Both the position numbers and the translations under genes were made by a program. The notes under the pieces were generated by a model. The model did no database searches and was not told the origin of the DNA. It saw nothing but the letters and a program-made list of their open reading frames with translations. Shown one piece after another: positions 9,175-18,146 of a stretch of DNA of 64,000 nucleotides (positions are counted from its first letter, which is position 1; each line of letters begins with the position of its first letter). Source of the stretch: Bradyrhizobium guangxiense (GTDB taxonomy: Bacteria > Pseudomonadota > Alphaproteobacteria > Rhizobiales > Xanthobacteraceae); NCBI RefSeq assembly GCF_004114915.1, contig NZ_CP022219.1:4308501-4372500 (forward strand), read 5' to 3'.

Positions 9175-9942
9175 ATGCGCGGGAAGCCCAAGACCATTTC
9201 GCTGCCGCGTCGCCTGATTTGCGACCTCATGCACGCCTCAGCGGACGTGCCGTTCGTGTCGCTATCCCGTACGCTCCATATCCGTCCCCTGCTGGAGGCC
9301 CGTGCCGGCGCCGCTGCGCCGGCCGGCTGGGCGGCGATGTTCGTCAAGGCCTTCGCCCTGGTCGCCAGGGAGGAGCCGATCCTGCGCACAGTCTACGCCA
9401 AATGGCCCCGACCCATGTTCTACGAGCTGCCGACAAGCGTCGCGCTGGTGGCCATTGCCCGGGTCGAGGATGGTGAGGAATGCGTGATGCCGCAGCGAAT
9501 CGCGGCCCCCGAAGCCCTGCCGCTGGCCGCGGTCGATGCCGAGATTCGGCGCGCCAAGACGGCACGGATCGCTGATGTACCCATGTTCCGCAAGATCATG
9601 CGGGCACCCCGCCTGCCGCTGCCGCTGCGGCGCCTGTCCTGGGCGATCGGGCTGAATTTTGGCCGGCAGCGGGGCAATTGGTTCGGCAGCTTCGCGGTGA
9701 GCTCGGTGGCGGCCTATGGCGGCGGTGAGCTCCATCCCGTCACGCCGGGCCCTTACATCGTCAGCTATGGGGTGGTCGAACCCGACCAGACCATCCACGT
9801 CGTGATCCGCTGGGATCACCGGGTCACGGACGCTGCCCCCATCGCGCGGGTCCTGACCAGGCTGGAACAGGTCCTGAACACTGAAATCGCTGCCGAATTG
9901 CGGGCAGCCGGCCCCAAGCCGATCCGGGCGGTCGGAACCTGA
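9175..9942 (+). CDS. Stand-alone 2-oxoacid dehydrogenase E2-type acyltransferase domain
   Basis: 255 residues. The C-terminal half resembles the catalytic domain of dihydrolipoamide acyltransferases and chloramphenicol acetyltransferase. The end motif WDHRVTDAAPIAR matches the E2 motif DHRxxDG with the catalytic His and Asp kept but the Gly replaced by Ala. There is no lipoyl domain, no E1/E3-binding domain and no neighbouring E1 or E3 gene, so it is not part of a standard dehydrogenase complex. It probably acylates some other acceptor, or is inactive. GGAAG lies before the ATG. Confidence 0.75.
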   Translation: MRGKPKTISLPRRLICDLMHASADVPFVSLSRTLHIRPLLEARAGAAAPAGWAAMFVKAFALVAREEPILRTVYAKWPRPMFYELPTSVALVAIARVEDGEECVMPQRIAAPEALPLAAVDAEIRRAKTARIADVPMFRKIMRAPRLPLPLRRLSWAIGLNFGRQRGNWFGSFAVSSVAAYGGGELHPVTPGPYIVSYGVVEPDQTIHVVIRWDHRVTDAAPIARVLTRLEQVLNTEIAAELRAAGPKPIRAVGT

Positions 9943-9959
9943 TTCCGGGACCATTCGCA

Positions 9960-9988
9960 TTGACAGCGAGCCCCGAACTCCCCTAAAA
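9960..9988 (+). promoter_or_regulatory. Candidate sigma-70 promoter upstream of rpsD
   Basis: A perfect TTGACA at 9960-9965 is followed by a 17-bp gap and a weak -10-like CTAAAA. The match is one-sided, so this is tentative. Transcription from here would give an rpsD leader of about 150 nt containing the hairpin at 9999-10020. Confidence 0.35.
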
Positions 9989-9998
9989 GCCGCCTGCT

Positions 9999-10020
9999 CG
10001 CGGGCCGATTTCGGCCCGCG
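9999..10020 (+). other. Strong GC hairpin in the rpsD leader region
   Basis: CGCGGGCCG and CGGCCCGCG form a 9-bp perfect stem with a 4-nt loop. No T-run follows, so it is not a classic intrinsic terminator. It could be a leader structure of rpsD (S4 regulates its own operon in some bacteria) or a weak terminator for the upstream gene. Confidence 0.4.
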
Positions 10021-10142
10021 AAGCGTTTCGCGACCCGTGGTCTAGTCCCTTTAAGCTTTGGGGATCGGACCTGTCGGTGCCGGGCCTAGCCCGTCACACA
10101 GGAGGGCGCGTTTCCTCAAACCATGCAACCGAAGAGGACGCG

Positions 10143-10760
10143 ATGACTAAGCGCAGTGAGGCGAAGTACAAGATCGATCGCCGTATGGGCCAGAACATCT
10201 GGGGCCGCCCGAAGAGCCCCGTGAACCGCCGCGAATACGGTCCCGGCCAGCACGGCCAGCGCCGCAAGGGCAAGCTCTCCGACTTCGGCGTGCAGCTGCG
10301 CGCCAAGCAGAAGCTGAAGGGCTACTACGCCAATATCAGTGAGCGCCAGTTCCACGGCATCTATGTCGAGGCGAGCCGCCTCAAGGGTGACACCGGCGAG
10401 AACCTGATCGGCCTCTTGGAGCGTCGTCTCGACGCGGTCGTGTACCGCGCCAAGTTCGTCTCCACGATCTTCGCCCCCCGCCAGTTCATCAACCACGGCC
10501 ACATCAAGGTGAACGGCCGCAAGGTCAACATCTCGAGCTACCAGCTCAAGGTCGGCGACGTGATCGAGGTCAAGGAAGCCTCCAAGCAGCTTGCCCATGT
10601 GCTCGAAGCCAGCCAGCTCCCCGAGCGCGAGGTCCCCGACTATCTCGAAGTCGACCACGGCAAGATGACCGCGAAGTACACCCGCATTCCCGGCCTCTCC
10701 GACGTGCCGTTCCCGGTGCAGATGGAGCCGCATCTGGTCGTCGAATTCTATTCGCGCTAA
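10143..10760 (+). CDS. rpsD: 30S ribosomal protein S4
   Basis: 205 residues, the usual length. S4 binds 16S rRNA early in small-subunit assembly. The N-terminal [20 protein letters not shown] and the S4 RNA-binding fold ([12 protein letters not shown].. through [15 protein letters not shown]) are clear. The start at 10143 follows GAAGAGGAC; the longer open frame upstream does not belong to S4. It is a single-gene unit: an intrinsic terminator begins 14 nt after the stop, as is common for alphaproteobacterial rpsD, which is not in the alpha operon. Confidence 0.98.
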   Translation: MTKRSEAKYKIDRRMGQNIWGRPKSPVNRREYGPGQHGQRRKGKLSDFGVQLRAKQKLKGYYANISERQFHGIYVEASRLKGDTGENLIGLLERRLDAVVYRAKFVSTIFAPRQFINHGHIKVNGRKVNISSYQLKVGDVIEVKEASKQLAHVLEASQLPEREVPDYLEVDHGKMTAKYTRIPGLSDVPFPVQMEPHLVVEFYSR

Positions 10761-10773
10761 GATCTGAATATCG

Positions 10774-10801
10774 AAAGGCCCCGGTTCGCCGGGGCCTTTT
10801 T
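10774..10801 (+). terminator. Intrinsic terminator of rpsD
   Basis: AAAGGCCCCGG and CCGGGGCCTTT pair as an 11-bp stem closed by a stable TTCG tetraloop and ending in a T-run. It follows the rpsD stop by 13 nt. Confidence 0.93.
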
Positions 10802-10848
10802 GCTTAAGAGCCACACTTCAGTGGCCGCAATGCGTAAGGAGCCGTCGC

Positions 10849-11916
10849 ATGCTCTACACCCCTCCCCCCATCGATCCCAAGGCGCCGCCGGTGCGCATCA
10901 ATCTGCTGTCGGACACGCAGACCAAGCCGACGGCGGGGATGCGCGAGGCGATGGCACGCGCCGAAGTCGGTGACGAGCAGGTCGGCGACGATCCGACCGT
11001 GAACGCGCTGTGCGAGCGTGTTGCGGATCTGCTCGGCAAGGAAGCTGCGGTCTACATGCCCTCGGGCACCATGTGCAACGTCACCGCGACGCTGGTGCAT
11101 TGCCGCCCCGGCGACGAGATCCTCGCGCACGAGACCGCGCACATCATCGCCCGCGAAGGCGGTGCGCATGCCGCGATCGGCGGCTTCCAGGTCACCCAAC
11201 TTAAGGGCCCTGACGGCCAGTTCACGCCGGAGACCTTTCGCAAGGCGCTGCATCCGCGCACGCGCTACCAGCCGCCGCAGACCGTCGTCAGCATCGAGCA
11301 GACCGCCAATATCGGCGGCGGCACGATCTGGAAGAAGGCTGCGCTCGACGAGATCGTCGCGATCGCCAAGCAGCACGGCCTCGTCACTCACATGGACGGC
11401 GCACGCCTGCTCAACGCCACCGTCGCAAGCGGGATCTCCCCGCGCGACATGACCGCGGGCTGGGATTCGGCCTGGATCGACTTCTCAAAGGGCCTCGGCG
11501 CGCCGATCGGCGGCGTGCTCGCGGGCTCGCGCGCCTTCATCGACGCGGTCTGGCAGTGGAAACAGCGGCTCGGCGGCTCGATGCGGCAGGCCGGAATCTG
11601 CGCCGCCGCCTGCATCTACGCGCTCGACCATCACGTCGAGCGGCTTGCAGACGACCACGCCAATGCGCGCGCACTCGCCCGCGGGCTGTCGCAGATCGCG
11701 GGCATCGAGGTGCAGGAGCCCGAGACAAACCTGGTGTTCTTCAAGCCCGACGGCGCCGGCATTCCCGGCGACAGGATGGTCGCGGCGCTGCGCCAGCGCG
11801 GGGTCACGCTGGCGATGATGGACGGCCGCATCCGCGCCTGCACGCATCTCGACGTCAATGCGAGCCAGGTCGAGGAGACGATCGGATACGTCAGAGAGAT
11901 CGTGCGCGGGGCGTAG
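10849..11916 (+). CDS. Low-specificity L-threonine aldolase
   Basis: 355 residues of the PLP-dependent beta-eliminating-lyase family. The enzyme cleaves L-threonine or allo-threonine to glycine and acetaldehyde. Seen: LLSDTQTKPT at the N-terminus (typical NLRSDTxTxPT), HMDGARLLNA with Asp193 that holds the PLP ring, and the Schiff-base Lys214 in DFSKGLGAPIG. AAGGAG precedes the ATG by a good distance. Transcribed alone after the rpsD terminator; convergent with the serine hydrolase pair. It could feed the glycine-cleavage system encoded farther along. Confidence 0.9.
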   Translation: MLYTPPPIDPKAPPVRINLLSDTQTKPTAGMREAMARAEVGDEQVGDDPTVNALCERVADLLGKEAAVYMPSGTMCNVTATLVHCRPGDEILAHETAHIIAREGGAHAAIGGFQVTQLKGPDGQFTPETFRKALHPRTRYQPPQTVVSIEQTANIGGGTIWKKAALDEIVAIAKQHGLVTHMDGARLLNATVASGISPRDMTAGWDSAWIDFSKGLGAPIGGVLAGSRAFIDAVWQWKQRLGGSMRQAGICAAACIYALDHHVERLADDHANARALARGLSQIAGIEVQEPETNLVFFKPDGAGIPGDRMVAALRQRGVTLAMMDGRIRACTHLDVNASQVEETIGYVREIVRGA

Positions 11917-13176
11917 CTACCGCCCCATCGCCTGATAGATCAGTGTCTTCAGCGCCAGCTGAATCCGGCCACGCTGCGACGGTGTCTGCACCATGAAGAT
12001 CCCGAACAGATCGTCTTCGGGATCGATGAAGAAAAACGTTCCGCCGACGCCATCCCAGCGATATTCGCCCAGCGGCCACGACGTGCCTGTTGGCACCGAT
12101 GTGCGCACGGCAAAGCCGAGGCCGAAGCCGGAACTGGCGCCCGGATAATAGTACTGGTCGCGCGCGACCTTGGTTTCGGGTCCGATATGATCCGACGCCA
12201 TCAGCGCAACGGTCTCGGGCTTGAGATAGTGGCGCCCCTCATACGTGCCGCCATTCAGCAGCATCTGCGCGAACCGAGCGTAGTCGCCGACCGTGCCGAC
12301 CATGCCTGCGCCGCCCGATTCCCAAATCGTCGGGCGCCTTATGTCACGCACCTGCGTCGTCGGGCTGATGCTGCGGTCCTCCGGCATCGGCTCCGCGATG
12401 CGCGGAAACTTGGCGGGATCGGCGACGTAGAACGCGGTCTCGGTCATGCCGAGCGGATCGAGCAGCCGCTCCTGCTCGAACTGCAGCAGCGTCTTGCCCG
12501 AAACCACCTCGACGATGCGGCCGAGCACGTCGGTGGCGAAGCCGTAATCCCACACCCTGCCCGGCTGCTCGGCGAGCGGCATCGTCGTGATCTTCGCGAC
12601 GAAATCGACATTGGACAGCTCGCTATTGAACAGGTCGGCCACAGCATAGAGCTCGCGCACCGAGCCGCCACCATAGGCGCCGTAAGGCAGGCCCGACGTA
12701 TGACGGAGCAGGTCCTTGATCGTGACGGGACGCTCCAGCGGCTCCAGCGTCAGCGCAGCCTTACCGCCCTTGCTGCTCTCGACACCGACCTTCATGTTGG
12801 CAAAGGCCGGAATGTACTTTGCGACGGGATCATCGAGCGCGAGCTTGCCGTCTTCGACCAGCATCATCGCCATCACCGACGTGATCGGCTTCGACATCGA
12901 ATAGAGACGGAAGATCGTGTCCGCGCTCATCGACAGCTCGGTGGCGACGTCGCGGACGCCGAAATTGGCGTAATAGACCGGCTTGCCGTGTTGCTGGAGC
13001 AACAGGATGGCGCCGGGGATCTTGCCGGTCGCAACCTCGTTCCTGATGTAGTCGGAGACCTTTGCCAGTCCTTCCGGCGAGAAACTGCGGGCAGCGCGTT
13101 CCTCGGCACCGGCCGTCGCACCGACAACAGCAAACATAATAGCGAGCGCCGCGATCAGCGCGCGGCGCCCGCCCAT
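11917..13176 (-). CDS. Exported class-C beta-lactamase-related serine hydrolase (paralogue 2)
   Basis: 419 residues. A signal peptide (ALAIMFAVVGATAGA) precedes a beta-lactamase/esterase EstB-type fold. The active-site SxxK is Ser93-Met-Ser-Lys96 in LYSMSKPITS. It probably hydrolyses an ester or amide in the periplasm; true beta-lactamase activity is not implied. The start at 13176 lies one base after the TGA of the upstream paralogue with GGAG just before it; an ATG at 13197 inside the upstream gene is possible but would spoil the signal peptide. The two genes are a tandem duplication: stretches such as NEVATGKI and QQHGKPVY are shared. Confidence 0.88.
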   Translation of the reverse strand: MGGRRALIAALAIMFAVVGATAGAEERAARSFSPEGLAKVSDYIRNEVATGKIPGAILLLQQHGKPVYYANFGVRDVATELSMSADTIFRLYSMSKPITSVMAMMLVEDGKLALDDPVAKYIPAFANMKVGVESSKGGKAALTLEPLERPVTIKDLLRHTSGLPYGAYGGGSVRELYAVADLFNSELSNVDFVAKITTMPLAEQPGRVWDYGFATDVLGRIVEVVSGKTLLQFEQERLLDPLGMTETAFYVADPAKFPRIAEPMPEDRSISPTTQVRDIRRPTIWESGGAGMVGTVGDYARFAQMLLNGGTYEGRHYLKPETVALMASDHIGPETKVARDQYYYPGASSGFGLGFAVRTSVPTGTSWPLGEYRWDGVGGTFFFIDPEDDLFGIFMVQTPSQRGRIQLALKTLIYQAMGR

Positions 13177-13177
13177 G

Positions 13178-14464
13178 TCAGTTCTCCATGGCTTCATAGA
13201 CCAGCAGCTTCAGCGTCCGCTGCACGCGCTGGCGCTCGCTCGGGGTCTGCTCCAGAAGCACGAAGAACATGTCCTGCTTGGGGTCGATCACGAAGTAGCA
13301 GCCGGAGGCGCCGTCCCATTTCAATTCGCCGAGATTGCCGGGCGGCGGCGGCTTTGCGTTGCCGGGATCGGTGCGGACCGCGAGCCCGAGGCCGAAGCCG
13401 AAGCCGTCGCCCGGGAAGTAGAAAAAGTCGCGATCGACACCGGAGCCCGGGCCGATCTGATCGGTCACCATCAGCTTGAACGTCTCGGGCTTGAGGATGG
13501 TCTTGCCGTCGAGACTGCCGCCATTGAGCAGCATTTGCGAAAAGCGTTTGTAGTCCGCCATGGTCGTGACCATGCCGCCGCTGGCATACATGATCTTCTT
13601 GACGACGGTCGGGTCGTTGATGCGGCCGACCCGGAAATCGCTGTCGTTCGGCACCGGCTGGGCCACCAGCTTCTGCTTCTCGGGATCGGTGACGAGGAAG
13701 CCGGTGTCGACCATGCCGAGCGGATCGAGCAGCTTCTCGCGCATAATGTCGATCAGCGGCTTTCCGGCCGCGACCTCCATCACCCGCGCCAGGATGTCGG
13801 TGGAATGACCGTACTGCCAGAGCGCGCCGGGCTGGTTGTGCAGCGGCAGTTTGGCGATGCGCTCGGCGAACTCGGCGAGATCGAAGTCGCCGGCATAGAT
13901 GTTGGCCTCGCGATACGCCTTGCGCACCAGGCTGTCGCCGTAGAAGCCATAGGTGACGCCCGAGGTGTGCGTCATCAGATCGTGCACCGTGACCGGCCGG
14001 TTGGGCGGCACCAGTTCGAGCGACTTGGTGCCATCCTCGGCCTTCTTCTCGACGCCGACCTTCACATTGGCGAAGGACGGGATGTATTTCGAGACGGGAT
14101 CATCGAGCTTGATCTTGCCGTCCTCGATCAACTGCATCGCGACCACCGAGGTGATCGCCTTGGTCATCGAGAACAGGCGAAAGATCGTCTTGTCCGTGAT
14201 CGGTGCCTTGCTGACGACGTCCTGCACGCCGAACGCTTCGTGGTAGACCGGCTTGCCATGCTGCTGGATCAGGACGGTTGCGCCGGCGATCTTGCCGGTC
14301 GCGACCTCGTTCTTGAAGAAATCGCTGATCCTGGCAAGCTTGTCCTGATTGAAATGTGCGCCGGCCGGTATCTCGTAGGTGCCCTCCGCTCGCGCCATCG
14401 ACATCGCGCCAAGCGACAGCAGCGCGCCGCAAACCAATGCACGCAGTCCAGACTGTGAAATCAT
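13178..14464 (-). CDS. Exported class-C beta-lactamase-related serine hydrolase (paralogue 1)
   Basis: 428 residues. The signal peptide ends near MSMARA; the active-site SxxK is Ser99-Met-Thr-Lys102 in LFSMTKAITS. The family includes penicillin-binding-like esterases and D-aminopeptidases. The ATG at 14464 has GGGGAGGGG immediately upstream; the frame is open further back but over the macrodomain gene. First gene of a two-gene operon with its close paralogue. Substrate unknown. Confidence 0.88.
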   Translation of the reverse strand: MISQSGLRALVCGALLSLGAMSMARAEGTYEIPAGAHFNQDKLARISDFFKNEVATGKIAGATVLIQQHGKPVYHEAFGVQDVVSKAPITDKTIFRLFSMTKAITSVVAMQLIEDGKIKLDDPVSKYIPSFANVKVGVEKKAEDGTKSLELVPPNRPVTVHDLMTHTSGVTYGFYGDSLVRKAYREANIYAGDFDLAEFAERIAKLPLHNQPGALWQYGHSTDILARVMEVAAGKPLIDIMREKLLDPLGMVDTGFLVTDPEKQKLVAQPVPNDSDFRVGRINDPTVVKKIMYASGGMVTTMADYKRFSQMLLNGGSLDGKTILKPETFKLMVTDQIGPGSGVDRDFFYFPGDGFGFGLGLAVRTDPGNAKPPPPGNLGELKWDGASGCYFVIDPKQDMFFVLLEQTPSERQRVQRTLKLLVYEAMEN

Positions 14465-14507
14465 ATCCCCTCCCCGGAACATGGTCCGGCGGAGTGTACC
14501 GGCCGGC

Positions 14508-15062
14508 TCAATCGGCACAAGGGCCGGCGTGCCGGGCAAGGGCCGCGGCATGGAGCCTGGCGCTCGGCTCGGCGAAGCAGCAGAACACGACGCGGGTCAC
14601 GGACGGCGCCGCGGCGAGCCCTTCAATGGTCGCACGCACGGCGATGTCGGCCGCCCGGTCGGCGGGAAAGCGGAAAACGCCGGTGGAAATCGCAGGAAAT
14701 GCTATCGAGGTCAGCCTGTGCGTCCCGCACAGCTCCACCGAACGGCGATAGCAGGAGGAAAGCAGGTCGTCTTCGCCGCTTGTGCCGCCATTCCAGACCG
14801 GCCCGACGGTGTGGATCACATGGGCGGCCTTGAGGCGGTAGCCCGCGGTGATCTTGGCATCGCCCGTCTTGCAGCCGCGAAGCGTGCGGCATTCGGCCAG
14901 CAGATCGGGGCCGGCTGCCCGATGGATGGCCCCGTCCACGCCGCCCCCGCCAAGGAGCGACGTGTTGGCGGCGTTGACGATGGCGTCAACGCCGAGCGTG
15001 GTGATGTCGGCAACGATGACCTCGAGCTCCGCGCCGCCAATCCGGCGCGTCAGCGCGGTCAC
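14508..15062 (-). CDS. Macrodomain protein (O-acetyl-ADP-ribose deacetylase type)
   Basis: 184 residues, a single macrodomain of the MacroD/YmdB class. The motif [20 protein letters not shown] binds ADP-ribose, with [12 protein letters not shown] and [12 protein letters not shown] forming the rest of the pocket. Such enzymes remove acetyl from O-acetyl-ADP-ribose or ADP-ribose from proteins. The start is a GTG at 15062, three bases after the stop of grxD, so the pair are very likely cotranscribed and coupled. Confidence 0.9.
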   Translation of the reverse strand: MTALTRRIGGAELEVIVADITTLGVDAIVNAANTSLLGGGGVDGAIHRAAGPDLLAECRTLRGCKTGDAKITAGYRLKAAHVIHTVGPVWNGGTSGEDDLLSSCYRRSVELCGTHRLTSIAFPAISTGVFRFPADRAADIAVRATIEGLAAAPSVTRVVFCCFAEPSARLHAAALARHAGPCAD

Positions 15063-15065
15063 GTA

Positions 15066-15392
15066 TCAGGCCGCGACGACGACGCCCTTCTCGGAGAAGA
15101 GCTGCTGCAATTCGCCGGCCTGGAACATCTCGCGGACGATATCGCAGCCGCCGATGAACTCGCCCTTCACATAGAGCTGCGGGATGGTCGGCCAGTTCGA
15201 GTATTCCTTGATGCCATTGCGCAGCTCGGCGGATTCGAGGACGTTGAGGCCCTTATAGCCGACGCCGACATGGTCGAGGATCTGGACGACCTGACCGGAG
15301 AAACCGCACTGCGGAAATTGCGGCGTACCCTTCATGAACAGAACCACGTCGTTCGACTTCACTTCGTTGTCGATGAATTCCGCGATGCTCAT
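15066..15392 (-). CDS. grxD: CGFS-type monothiol glutaredoxin, Grx4 family
   Basis: 108 residues. The active-site motif CGFS begins at Cys29 (FPQCGFSGQVVQIL), and WPTIPQLYVKGEFIGGCDI forms the glutathione-binding groove. Known members bind a [2Fe-2S] cluster with glutathione and hand it on, often together with BolA. The start at 15392 follows AAGGACACGGAT. The usual BolA partner is not adjacent here but about 4 kb away at 19367-19603, with unrelated genes between. Confidence 0.95.
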   Translation of the reverse strand: MSIAEFIDNEVKSNDVVLFMKGTPQFPQCGFSGQVVQILDHVGVGYKGLNVLESAELRNGIKEYSNWPTIPQLYVKGEFIGGCDIVREMFQAGELQQLFSEKGVVVAA

Positions 15393-15681
15393 ATCCGTGT
15401 CCTTCTGGGGCAGAGCCCTCAACAATATCCTCGGGCCGGCTCAGCCGATTTAACCCGATACCTGCCTATATATGTAGCCCAAACCGTTGTGCATCCAAAG
15501 TAAAATGGCGGCGACGCGTCCCCGGCGGCCGGTTTGACCCGGCCCGGTCCATAGGCTGACGACATCAATATCATCGCCGGAGAGGACTTTCATACCGTAA
15601 CGGAGCCCCTATCTAGGACGAACCCTGTTCATGGAACCGGGTCACGCCAACAACGTTCTCTTGTCCTGTCTGGAGAAAAAC

Positions 15682-16926
15682 GTGACGAAACAAGCCTCCG
15701 CCACGGCGACCGCCCCGCTTTCGTCACCCTCCGTTCAGGGCGGCCTCGCTCAGAGGCTGGCAGACGCGTTTATTGCCGTCCGGAACGAGACCGAACGCCG
15801 GGCCGCGCCGCTCTCGCCGGAGGACCAGCAGATCCAGTCCATGCCGGATGCGAGCCCGACGAAATGGCACCGCGCCCACACCACCTGGTTCTGGGAGCAA
15901 TTTCTGCTCGGCGAGCATGCCCCCGGCTATCGGCCCTTCCATCCCGATTTCGCATTCCTGTTCAATTCCTATTACGTCAGCGCCGGTCCGCGGCATGCCC
16001 GCAATCATCGCGGCGACATCACCCGTCCGAGCGCCGACGAGGTCGGGGCCTACCGCAGATATGTCGATGCCGCCGTCGTCAAGTTCTTCCGCGAGGCCGA
16101 TGCGGACAAGCTCCGCGAGATCGCGCCGCTGGTCGAGGTCGGGCTCAACCACGAGCAGCAGCATCAGGAATTGATGTTCACCGACATCCTGCACGCCTTT
16201 GCGCAGAACCCGGTCTATCCGGCCTATGACCCGGACTGGCGCTTTCCGTCCGCGACGCGCACCGGCGAGGGCTGGCTGGCGCTGAACGAAGGCATCCACA
16301 CCGTCGGCCATGTCGACGACAGCTTTCATTTCGACAACGAGAAGCCGGCGCATCGCGCCCTCGTCGGTCCGGTCAGGGTCGCGCGCAATCTCGTCACCAA
16401 TGCCGATTGGCTCGCCTTCATGCGCGACGGCGGCTACCGAACCGCTACGTTGTGGCTGATGGACGGCTTTGCCGCGGCCAGCAAGGAAGACTGGCAGGGC
16501 CCCGGCCATTGGCGCGAGGGCGACGGTGGATGGCAGGTGATGACGCTCGCCGGCCTCCAGCCGGTCGATCCCGACGCGCCGGTCTGCCACGTCAGCTATT
16601 ACGAGGCCGACGCCTTCGCGCGCTGGGCCGGCAAGCATCTGCCGACCGAGATGGAATGGGAGGTCGCGGCGCGCACCGGCCAGCTCAACGACGCCTTCGG
16701 CATCGTCTGGCAATGGACCCGCAGCTCGTACGCGCCCTACCCGGGCTATCGCGCCGTCGAGGGCGCGCTCGGCGAGTACAACGGCAAGTTCATGGTCAAC
16801 CAGCTGGTGCTGCGCGGCTCCTCGCTTGCAACTCCGGCGGACCACAGCCGTATCACCTATCGTAACTTCTTCTATCCGCACCACCGCTGGCAGTTCACCG
16901 GACTGCGGCTTGCCGACTACGACTAA
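15682..16926 (+). CDS. egtB: Ergothioneine biosynthesis protein EgtB (sulfoxide synthase)
   Basis: 414 residues from the GTG. A DinB-like N-terminal domain and a formylglycine-generating-enzyme-like C-terminal domain. EgtB uses a non-haem iron and oxygen to join trimethylhistidine to a thiol. The iron triad is visible: His66 in WHRAHTTW and His157/His161 in NHEQQHQE. I choose GTG 15682 because GGAG lies 6 nt before it; an ATG at 15631 in frame has only a distant AGGA. Followed by egtD after 48 bp. The thiol donor (cysteine or gamma-glutamylcysteine) cannot be told. Confidence 0.93.
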   Translation: MTKQASATATAPLSSPSVQGGLAQRLADAFIAVRNETERRAAPLSPEDQQIQSMPDASPTKWHRAHTTWFWEQFLLGEHAPGYRPFHPDFAFLFNSYYVSAGPRHARNHRGDITRPSADEVGAYRRYVDAAVVKFFREADADKLREIAPLVEVGLNHEQQHQELMFTDILHAFAQNPVYPAYDPDWRFPSATRTGEGWLALNEGIHTVGHVDDSFHFDNEKPAHRALVGPVRVARNLVTNADWLAFMRDGGYRTATLWLMDGFAAASKEDWQGPGHWREGDGGWQVMTLAGLQPVDPDAPVCHVSYYEADAFARWAGKHLPTEMEWEVAARTGQLNDAFGIVWQWTRSSYAPYPGYRAVEGALGEYNGKFMVNQLVLRGSSLATPADHSRITYRNFFYPHHRWQFTGLRLADYD

Positions 16927-16974
16927 AAATTCCGATGACAGATGCGCGCCGGACAGCGCGTTCAGGAGAGTATC

Positions 16975-17946
16975 ATGAATGTGCACGCCAGCGCTTTGGC
17001 TGAAGCCCATCTTCCCGACGAGCAGACCACCGCTTTCGCCCGCGAGGCCATCGAGGACCTCTCGCAGCAGCCGAAAAAGCTGTCGCCGAAATACTTCTAT
17101 GACGCGACTGGATCGGAGCTGTTCGAGGCGATCACGAAGCTGCCGGAATATTATCCGACGCGCACCGAGCTATCGATCCTGAAGGAGCGCGGCAGCGAGA
17201 TCGCAAAGATCATCCCGGAACACGCCGCGCTGGTCGAGTTCGGCGCCGGCGCGACCACGAAGGTCCGGCTGTTGCTCAATCACTGCAGGTTCGCGGCCTA
17301 TGTGCCCGTCGATATCTCCGGCGACTTCCTGAAGGCACAGGCCAACGGCCTGAAGCGGGATTTCCCGTCGCTCGGCATCTATCCGGTCGCGGCCGACTTC
17401 ACCACGCCATTCGAGCTGCCCAAGGCGGTCGCCGCCATGCCCAAGGTCGGCTTCTTCCCCGGCTCGACCATCGGCAATTTCGAGCCGCATGAAGCCCAGG
17501 CGTTCCTGAAGAGCGCGCGCCAGATCCTGGGCAGCGGTGCGCAGATGATCATCGGCGCCGACCTCGAGAAGGATGAGCGCGTGCTCTACGATGCCTACAA
17601 CGATGCCGCGGGCGTCACCGCGCGCTTCAACCTCAATGTGCTGGTGCGCATCAACCGCGAGCTCGGCGGCAATTTCGACCTCTCCGCCTTCACCCATCGC
17701 GCGATCTACAATCGCGAGCGGCATCGCATCGAGATGCACCTGATCAGCAAGAAGAGCCAGACCGTGCGCCTGCTCGGCACCAGCTTCTCGTTCCGCCCGG
17801 GCGAGAGCATCCACACCGAGAACAGCTACAAATACAGCATCGAGCGTTTTGCCGCGCTGGCGCAGGGCGCCGGCTGGCGGGGGCGCGAGAGCTGGACGGA
17901 TGCGGCAAAGATGTTCTCGGTGCATGCGCTGCAGGTTGTGGAGTAG
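16975..17946 (+). CDS. egtD: L-histidine N-alpha-methyltransferase EgtD
   Basis: 323 residues. EgtD trimethylates histidine to hercynine with S-adenosylmethionine, the first step of ergothioneine synthesis. The family N-terminus KLSPKYFYDATGSELFEAIT, the SAM-binding LVEFGAGATTKVRLLL and FFPGSTIGNFEP are plain. CAGGAG lies 6 nt before the ATG. It forms the two-gene core pathway with egtB; no EgtC or EgtE homologue is next to it, so the last C-S cleavage must use an enzyme encoded elsewhere. Confidence 0.95.
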   Translation: MNVHASALAEAHLPDEQTTAFAREAIEDLSQQPKKLSPKYFYDATGSELFEAITKLPEYYPTRTELSILKERGSEIAKIIPEHAALVEFGAGATTKVRLLLNHCRFAAYVPVDISGDFLKAQANGLKRDFPSLGIYPVAADFTTPFELPKAVAAMPKVGFFPGSTIGNFEPHEAQAFLKSARQILGSGAQMIIGADLEKDERVLYDAYNDAAGVTARFNLNVLVRINRELGGNFDLSAFTHRAIYNRERHRIEMHLISKKSQTVRLLGTSFSFRPGESIHTENSYKYSIERFAALAQGAGWRGRESWTDAAKMFSVHALQVVE

Positions 17947-17981
17947 CCGTTCCGGCGTCCTGTCGAGCACTTTCACTGCGA

Positions 17982-18122
17982 CGCATCCTTCGAGACGCCC
18001 GCCTTTGGGCGGGCTCCTCAGGATGAGGACGGAGTGTGCGGCGCAGTTTCAACGCGCATCAGCGCTGCCGCTTAGCCTCATCCCGAGGAGACCGCTGGAA
18101 GCGGTCGTCTCGAAGGACGAGG
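17982..18122. repeat. Inverted pair of an intergenic palindromic repeat
   Basis: Copy 1 (17982-18028) holds CATCCTTCGAGACGCCCGC and CTCCTCAGGATGAGG around a GGGCGGG hairpin. Copy 2 (18076-18122) is the same type in reverse, with CCTCATCCCGAGGAG and CTCGAAGGACGAGG. The pair sits between the convergent ends of egtD and ltrA. The same family occurs again at 28751-28863. Such elements are widespread in Bradyrhizobium intergenic DNA. Confidence 0.8.
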
Positions 18123-18146
18123 CGATTGGCGCAGGCCGCTCCGGAT

